A stretch of 6,175 nucleotides of DNA from NCBI GenBank assembly GCA_025929595.1, contig JAICQA010000168.1, forward strand, positions 1 through 6,175. Direction: 5' to 3'. Positions 1 to 6,175 of the stretch are shown piece by piece. The position numbers and the translations under genes were made by a program. The notes under the pieces are model-generated. The model was not told the DNA's origin. It ran no database searches and saw only the letters and a list, made by a program, of their open reading frames with translations. This DNA comes from Xanthobacteraceae bacterium. Its GTDB lineage: Bacteria; Pseudomonadota; Alphaproteobacteria; Rhizobiales; Xanthobacteraceae. How positions within the stretch are numbered: position 1 is the first letter of the stretch; every line of letters starts with the position of its first letter.

Positions 1-3266
<3,266 letters not shown>

Positions 3267-3277
3267 GCCAGGCCCCT
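3267..3277 (-). promoter_or_regulatory. metH ribosome binding site overlapping the metF stop
   Basis: On the minus strand AGGGG (3277-3273) begins inside the TAG stop of metF and ends six bases before the GTG of metH. This decides the GTG start and suggests that ribosomes finishing metF can load directly on metH (translational coupling; inferred). Confidence 0.7.
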
Positions 3278-4190
3278 ATGCCGCCACTCTCGTCGCTGCC
3301 GGGCGGATGCCGAGCAGATGGCAGATCGCGTAAACGAGCTCCGCCCGGTTCATCGTGTAGAAGTGGAAGTCGCTGACGCCCTGCGCGGCGAGGCCGAGCA
3401 CCTGCTCTGCTGCGAGATGCGCGGCGACGAGACGGCGCGTGGCGACATCGTCGTCGAGCCCTTCGAAACGGTCGGCAAGCCACTGCGGGACCGAGGCACC
3501 CGCGCGCTCGGCGAAACTCTTCGCCTGCTTGAAATTCTGCACCGGCAAAATTCCCGGCACGATCGGGATATCGATCCCGGCCGCGCGCACGCGGTCGAGG
3601 AAGCGGAAATAAAGATCGTTCGTGAAGAAGAACTGCGTGATCGCGCGCGACGCACCGGCGTCGATCTTGCGCTTGAGCGCATCGAGGTCCTGATCGAAGC
3701 CCGCGCTTTCGGGATGCTTCTCCGGAAACGCCGCGACGGAAATTTCGAAGTCGCCGAGGCGCCGCAGGCCGGCGACGAGGTCGCACGCATACGCGTAGCC
3801 GCCCGGATGCGGCTCGTATTTCGCGCCGATGCCTTCCGGCGGATCGCCGCGCAGCGCCACGATGTGCTGCACGCCGGCCGCCGCATAGGCGCGCACGACG
3901 TCATCCACTTCTTCCTGTGTCGCCGCCACGCAGGTGAGGTGAGCGGCAGGGACAAGCGGCGTCTCGGAGAGAATGCGTTTGACGGTCGCGTGCGTGCGCT
4001 CACGCGTGCTGCCGCCGGCGCCGTAGGTGACCGAAACGAAGCTCGGGCCGAGCGGCGCGAGGCGCGCGATCGACTCCCACAGCGTCCGCTCCATCTCCTC
4101 GGTCTTCGGCGGGAAGAACTCGAATGAGATGCGCAGGCCGCGCTTGGCGGCCGCGGACGGCGCGAACTCGCTCGAAATCACCGGACTCAC
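3276..4190 (-). CDS. metF: 5,10-methylenetetrahydrofolate reductase MetF
   Basis: Flavoprotein that reduces 5,10-methylenetetrahydrofolate to 5-methyltetrahydrofolate, the methyl donor used by MetH next door. It is a single-domain TIM barrel of about 304 residues, close to E. coli MetF (296). Visible family motifs are SFEFFPPKT near the N-terminus (catalytic Glu24, matching E. coli Glu28), FVSVTYGAGGS, HLTC, ALRGDPP (Asp116, matching E. coli Asp120 beside the flavin), ITQFFFTND, PGILPVQNFKQ and the C-terminal DFHFYTMNRAEL followed by YAICHLLGI. All starts are GTG. I prefer GTG at 4190 because GGGAG (4203-4199) lies 8 bases before it; the in-frame GTG at 4199 overlaps that ribosome site and is less likely. 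An in-frame stop at 4223-4221 limits the gene upstream. The stop TAG (3278-3276) is followed after 9 bases, in the same frame, by metH, which indicates an operon. Confidence 0.96.
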   Translation of the reverse strand: MSPVISSEFAPSAAAKRGLRISFEFFPPKTEEMERTLWESIARLAPLGPSFVSVTYGAGGSTRERTHATVKRILSETPLVPAAHLTCVAATQEEVDDVVRAYAAAGVQHIVALRGDPPEGIGAKYEPHPGGYAYACDLVAGLRRLGDFEISVAAFPEKHPESAGFDQDLDALKRKIDAGASRAITQFFFTNDLYFRFLDRVRAAGIDIPIVPGILPVQNFKQAKSFAERAGASVPQWLADRFEGLDDDVATRRLVAAHLAAEQVLGLAAQGVSDFHFYTMNRAELVYAICHLLGIRPAATRVAA

Positions 4191-4203
4191 AGCCTTCACT
4201 CCC
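4191..4203 (-). promoter_or_regulatory. metF ribosome binding site
   Basis: GGGAG at 4203-4199 on the minus strand lies 8 bases before GTG at 4190, a normal spacing. Because it runs into the alternative GTG at 4199, it argues for the downstream start. A second weaker match, GAAGG, is only three bases from the same GTG. Confidence 0.5.
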
Positions 4204-4220
4204 GTCTGGGTGGGGCAAAC

Positions 4221-4262
4221 TTATTGTCCCAAAAATCACTGAATAAGCACGCGCGACAATAA
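4221..4262. repeat. Inverted repeat upstream of metF (8-bp arms)
   Basis: TTATTGTC at 4221-4228 is the exact reverse complement of GACAATAA at 4255-4262, with 26 bases between. A second perfect repeat is interleaved: CTTATT at 4220-4225 and AATAAG at 4242-4247. These sit in the AT-rich stretch just upstream of metF. They may be operator half-sites or, if transcribed, two mutually exclusive leader hairpins. I do not recognise the motif as a named regulator site. Confidence 0.45.
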
Positions 4263-4283
4263 CGCCAGAACTTTGTTTAAGTT

Positions 4284-4314
4284 ACTATAACAACGCGATT
4301 TTTTATGTGGGCAA
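4284..4314 (-). promoter_or_regulatory. Possible metF-metH promoter
   Basis: On the minus strand TTGCCC (4314-4309, four of six matches to TTGACA) is followed after 19 bases by TATAGT (4289-4284, five of six matches to TATAAT). The spacing is longer than ideal, so this is weak. Initiation near 4277 would give a leader of about 85 bases containing the inverted repeat at 4221-4262. The same site reads TATAAC on the plus strand, but without a matching -35 element. Confidence 0.25.
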
Positions 4315-4363
4315 CCAGCGTGGGATTGGCCGTGGGCTGAATGTTGAGTGGGAATTAGCCCAC
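4307..4363. repeat. Cluster of GTGGG repeats with a 7-bp inverted repeat
   Basis: GTGGG starts at 4307, 4320, 4332 and 4348 on the plus strand. The third copy extends to GTGGGCT (4332-4338) and is matched exactly by AGCCCAC (4357-4363) across 18 bases. The cluster ends about 20 bases before the -35 element of the btuB promoter, a typical place for an upstream regulator to bind. No named regulator is recognised, and G-rich words are common in DNA of this composition. Confidence 0.35.
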
Positions 4364-4384
4364 AAGCCCGGCAGTCGGCGCTGG

Positions 4385-4413
4385 TTGACCGCGGAACCTC
4401 CAGACGATTTGAT
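4385..4413 (+). promoter_or_regulatory. Sigma70-type promoter for the riboswitch-btuB transcript
   Basis: TTGACC (4385-4390, five of six matches to TTGACA) is separated by exactly 17 bases from TTTGAT (4408-4413, a fair -10 match). Predicted initiation around 4420 falls only a few bases before the first strand of the riboswitch closing helix at 4424. That agreement between two independent signals is the main support. Confidence 0.6.
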
Positions 4414-4423
4414 GGCGGGGCAA

Positions 4424-4603
4424 TTCAGGTGGCGCGGCCGCAAGGCCAAGCCACGGGAACGCGGTGCGGTCCTCCGGGGCCAATTCCGCGGCTGCCCCCG
4501 CAACTGTAAGCGGCGAGCCTCTTCCAAAAGGCCACTGGACGCGGATTGGCGTCCGGGAAGGAGGAAGCAGGCGACGACCCGCGAGCCAGGAGACCGACCT
4601 GAG
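4424..4603 (+). promoter_or_regulatory. Cobalamin riboswitch (Rfam Cobalamin family, AdoCbl-type layout)
   Basis: mRNA aptamer that binds adenosylcobalamin and lowers expression of the downstream gene. Conserved blocks appear in canonical order: AGGT (4427-4430), GGGAACGCGGTG (4455-4466), the core CTGCCCCCGCAACTGTAAGCGG (4492-4513), GCCACTG (4531-4537), GGGAAGGAGG (4555-4564) and the B12 box AGCCAGGAGACC (4584-4595). Helices are visible. P1 pairs 4425-4430 with 4597-4602. A stem 4436-4439/4444-4447 carries a GCAA tetraloop. CGCGG (4460-4464) pairs with CCGCG (4486-4490). A peripheral hairpin pairs 4537-4542 with 4549-4554. The peripheral elements suggest the adenosylcobalamin-preferring class rather than the shorter class; that is inference. 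The aptamer is on the plus strand and serves the receptor gene, not metF-metH. Confidence 0.95.
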
Positions 4604-4609
4604 TTGGTC
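4592..4609 (+). other. Candidate switching hairpin of the riboswitch (competes with P1)
   Basis: GACCGAC (4592-4598) pairs with GTTGGTC (4603-4609) over seven base pairs, one of them G-U, closing a CTGA loop. It uses the 3' strand of P1 (4597-4602) and the last bases of the B12 box, so hairpin and ligand-bound aptamer cannot both form. This is a reasonable ligand-free conformation; the pairing is seen, the role is inferred. Confidence 0.45.
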
Positions 4610-4618
4610 ACCCTTCCG

Positions 4619-4635
4619 TCGCACGGGGCGTGCGA
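4619..4635 (+). other. Leader hairpin with GGG loop
   Basis: TCGCACG (4619-4625) and CGTGCGA (4629-4635) are perfect complements around GGG. Stable and GC-rich, it lies directly after the riboswitch. It is not followed by a U-run, so it is not a standard terminator; it may belong to the expression platform. Confidence 0.4.
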
Positions 4636-4640
4636 ATGGG

Positions 4641-4680
4641 GCGGTCAAACCGCAGCGGTGATGTCGGTCAACCGTTGCGG
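4641..4680 (+). other. Nested, mutually exclusive leader hairpins
   Basis: The longer hairpin pairs 4650-4659 with 4671-4680 over ten base pairs (one G-U) around an 11-base loop. A shorter one pairs GCGGT (4641-4645) with ACCGC (4649-4653) and uses the same bases, so only one can form. The near-repeat CGGTCAAACCG (4642-4652) / CGGTCAACCG (4665-4674) generates these alternatives. There is no U-tract downstream. Role in riboswitch readout is inferred. Confidence 0.4.
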
Positions 4681-4724
4681 GGTGCGTAGTGGGGCGGCAT
4701 CCGAAATTCGAGCATGACGACGCG

Positions 4725-4739
4725 CGGACTTCACGTCCG
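4725..4739 (+). other. Small leader hairpin
   Basis: CGGAC (4725-4729) pairs with GTCCG (4735-4739) around a five-base loop, extendable by one G-U pair. Five base pairs could arise by chance in GC-rich sequence; listed because it fills the leader between the larger hairpins and the ribosome site. Confidence 0.25.
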
Positions 4740-4762
4740 TTCCGCGATCGCGTCTCCGCGAC

Positions 4763-4795
4763 TTGTCATCCATCGACAATCGAAGGAGGTGCGCC
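4763..4795 (+). promoter_or_regulatory. btuB ribosome binding site with adjacent hairpin
   Basis: AAGGAGG (4783-4789), a near-perfect Shine-Dalgarno sequence, lies six bases before ATG 4796 and fixes the start. Just upstream TTGTC (4763-4767) pairs with GACAA (4775-4779) around seven bases, leaving the ribosome site exposed. I see no strong CCTCC-type sequester element nearby; the only CCTCC inside the transcript is within the aptamer (4471-4475). Confidence 0.75.
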
Positions 4796-6175
4796 ATGCG
4801 GCGTTCCCATATGCGGTCCAGGACTGCTCTCGCCCTACTTCTAACCCTCTCCGCCTCTCCCCTCGCCGCGCAGGTCATCGACCTGCCGCAGGTCGTCATT
4901 TCGGCCAATCAGTTTCCGATGGCGAGCGACCGCGTCGGCTCGGCCGTCACGGTCCTGCTCGGCAACGAACTGCGCGAGAAGAATGTGCCGTCGCTGGAGG
5001 CGGCGCTGCGCACCGTGCCCGGCATGTCGGTCAATCGCACCGGCTCCCGCGGTTCGGTCACGGAAATCCGCATGCGCGGCGCGGAGAACAATCATCTGCT
5101 TGTCCTGATCGACGGCATCGAGGTCAACGCCCTCGCCAACCTCGCCTTCGACTTTGCCGACGTGCCGATCGACGACATCGAGCGCATCGAAGTGATCCGC
5201 GGGCCCCAGTCCGGCATCTACGGCTCGAACGCGCATGCCGGCGTCATTTCGATCGTCACGCGCACGGGCAAGGGCCTGAAGGGCGCGAAGTTCAATGGCC
5301 GCGTCGAAGGCGGAATGCTCGGCACGTATTCCGGCGGCTTCAACCTGCGCGACGCGGTCGGCCCGGTATACGGCTCGGTCACCGCCACGGGCTACGGCAG
5401 CGACGGCTACAACATTTCGCACTTCGGCTCCGAGCGCGACGGCAGCCGCGCCTTCACCGGCACCGCGAAGTTCGGCGTCGATTTCAGCGAATACCTCAAT
5501 GTCGAAGGCGTCGTCCGCTACGGCCGCCGCTCGGTCGACGGCGATCCGCAGGACTTCGACTGCACGTTCGACCCGATTAGCTCAACGTGCCCGCCGACCA
5601 ATCCCGCGACCTATGGCCTCGTCATCGACGGCAACGAACGTACGGACCATGAGGGCCTGGCCGCACGCATCGGGGCGACGCTGAAACTCTGGGATGGCCG
5701 CTGGATCCAGACCGCCAACGCCAAGCTGTTCGATGAGACGCTGACCCAGTTCAGCAACGGCGCCCAAAGCAGCCAGCTCGGCGGGACGCGCGAAACGTTC
5801 GACTACAAGTCGACGACCATCCTCGACACGAATTTGGCCGGCGGCGAGCGCCACACCTTCACCGTCGCTGCGGATCACCGGCGCGAGACTTACGGAGCGT
5901 CTTTCCTGCCAGGCGTAGATTTCGAAAAGAAGCGGTTGGGCCTTGCCGCCGAATATGTGCTCGACCTGCCGACGCACACAACGATCTCGGGCGCGGTGCG
6001 TCACGACTGGAACGACCCGTTCGAGAACGTGACAACCTGGCGCCTCGCGCTCTCGCAGCGCCTGCCCGCCACCGCTTCGCGCATTCATGCGAGCATCGGC
6101 AAGGGCATCACGGACCCGGATCACACGGAGATTTTGGGCTTCCCGGCCTTCTTCATCCTGCCGAACTCGAACCTC
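4796..6175 (+). CDS. btuB: BtuB-like TonB-dependent outer-membrane receptor (probable cobalamin transporter), 3' end cut by window edge
   Basis: Outer-membrane gated channel expected to import cobalamin using energy from TonB-ExbB-ExbD. 460 codons are present, and the frame is open at the right edge; E. coli BtuB has 614 residues, so roughly a quarter is missing. Residues 1-25 form a signal peptide: an Arg-rich start, a hydrophobic run from about 10 to 20, and likely cleavage after AA at 25. A TonB box follows (VVISA, 33-37; compare LVVTA in E. coli BtuB). The plug domain (about 38-156) ends with the family signature IERIEVIRGPQSGIYGS (128-144) then GVISIVTR. The rest alternates short aromatic-rich strands and loops, as in a beta-barrel. 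Cys256 and Cys265 lie in a probable extracellular loop and could form a disulfide. Substrate assignment rests on the upstream cobalamin riboswitch, the BtuB-like plug and the divergent metH. Expression is probably repressed by cobalamin. Confidence 0.9.
   Translation, partial: MRRSHMRSRTALALLLTLSASPLAAQVIDLPQVVISANQFPMASDRVGSAVTVLLGNELREKNVPSLEAALRTVPGMSVNRTGSRGSVTEIRMRGAENNHLLVLIDGIEVNALANLAFDFADVPIDDIERIEVIRGPQSGIYGSNAHAGVISIVTRTGKGLKGAKFNGRVEGGMLGTYSGGFNLRDAVGPVYGSVTATGYGSDGYNISHFGSERDGSRAFTGTAKFGVDFSEYLNVEGVVRYGRRSVDGDPQDFDCTFDPISSTCPPTNPATYGLVIDGNERTDHEGLAARIGATLKLWDGRWIQTANAKLFDETLTQFSNGAQSSQLGGTRETFDYKSTTILDTNLAGGERHTFTVAADHRRETYGASFLPGVDFEKKRLGLAAEYVLDLPTHTTISGAVRHDWNDPFENVTTWRLALSQRLPATASRIHASIGKGITDPDHTEILGFPAFFILPNSNL

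Noticed and set aside
4200..4320. SAM or SAH riboswitch ahead of metF
   Set aside because: The minus-strand leader is short and AT-rich, and I see none of the conserved blocks of the SAM-I, SAM-II or SAH aptamers.
4650..4680. Intrinsic terminator
   Set aside because: The stem is strong, but no T-rich run follows on the plus strand, and only three Ts follow on the minus strand.
4307..4717. 136-codon plus-strand open frame over the intergenic region, and minus-strand frames at 4303-4648
   Set aside because: They run through the promoter and the conserved riboswitch core, which is constrained as RNA; the translations look random.
4743..4752. Ten-base palindrome CGCGATCGCG in the leader
   Set aside because: GC-rich palindromes of this kind are expected at this base composition, and nothing else marks the site.
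4841..5422. 193-codon minus-strand open frame (and a similar one at 5582-6124) opposite the receptor
   Set aside because: Antisense to the plug and barrel coding sequence with no recognisable domain.
4714..5580. 288-codon plus-strand open frame overlapping the receptor start
   Set aside because: Out of frame with the receptor, no ribosome site before its ATG, and an Arg-rich translation typical of a shadow frame.

Overview
The window is GC-rich DNA carrying a compact cobalamin (vitamin B12) and methionine locus. The protein sequences, the high GC with dense long antisense open frames, the metF-metH pair and the divergent cobalamin receptor suggest a Gram-negative proteobacterium, most likely an alphaproteobacterium. 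The phylum is inferred from the TonB-dependent outer-membrane receptor; the class is a guess from general resemblance.

Layout. Positions 1-3266 (minus strand) hold metH, cobalamin-dependent methionine synthase. It is cut by the left window edge, so about 1088 of roughly 1230 residues are present. Positions 3276-4190 (minus) hold metF, 5,10-methylenetetrahydrofolate reductase, 9 bases upstream of metH in the same operon. Positions 4200-4795 are a 596-base divergent regulatory region without a convincing gene. Its metF-proximal part is AT-rich and contains inverted repeats. Its right part contains a sigma70-type promoter, a clear cobalamin riboswitch (about 4424-4603) and a structured leader of about 190 bases. 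Positions 4796-6175 (plus) hold the first 460 codons of a BtuB-like TonB-dependent receptor, cut by the right edge.

How the parts work together. MetF makes 5-methyltetrahydrofolate. MetH passes that methyl group through its cobalamin to homocysteine, giving methionine. The divergent receptor probably imports the cobalamin that MetH needs, and its mRNA leader carries a cobalamin sensor, so uptake should fall when cobalamin is plentiful. The metF-metH operon shows no riboswitch of its own.

I see no mobile element, CRISPR array, tRNA or rRNA. The genes are well-known families. What deserves a second look is the noncoding region: a hairpin that would compete with the riboswitch closing helix, a nested set of CGGT/ACCG hairpins in the leader, and inverted or direct repeats in front of both transcription units.
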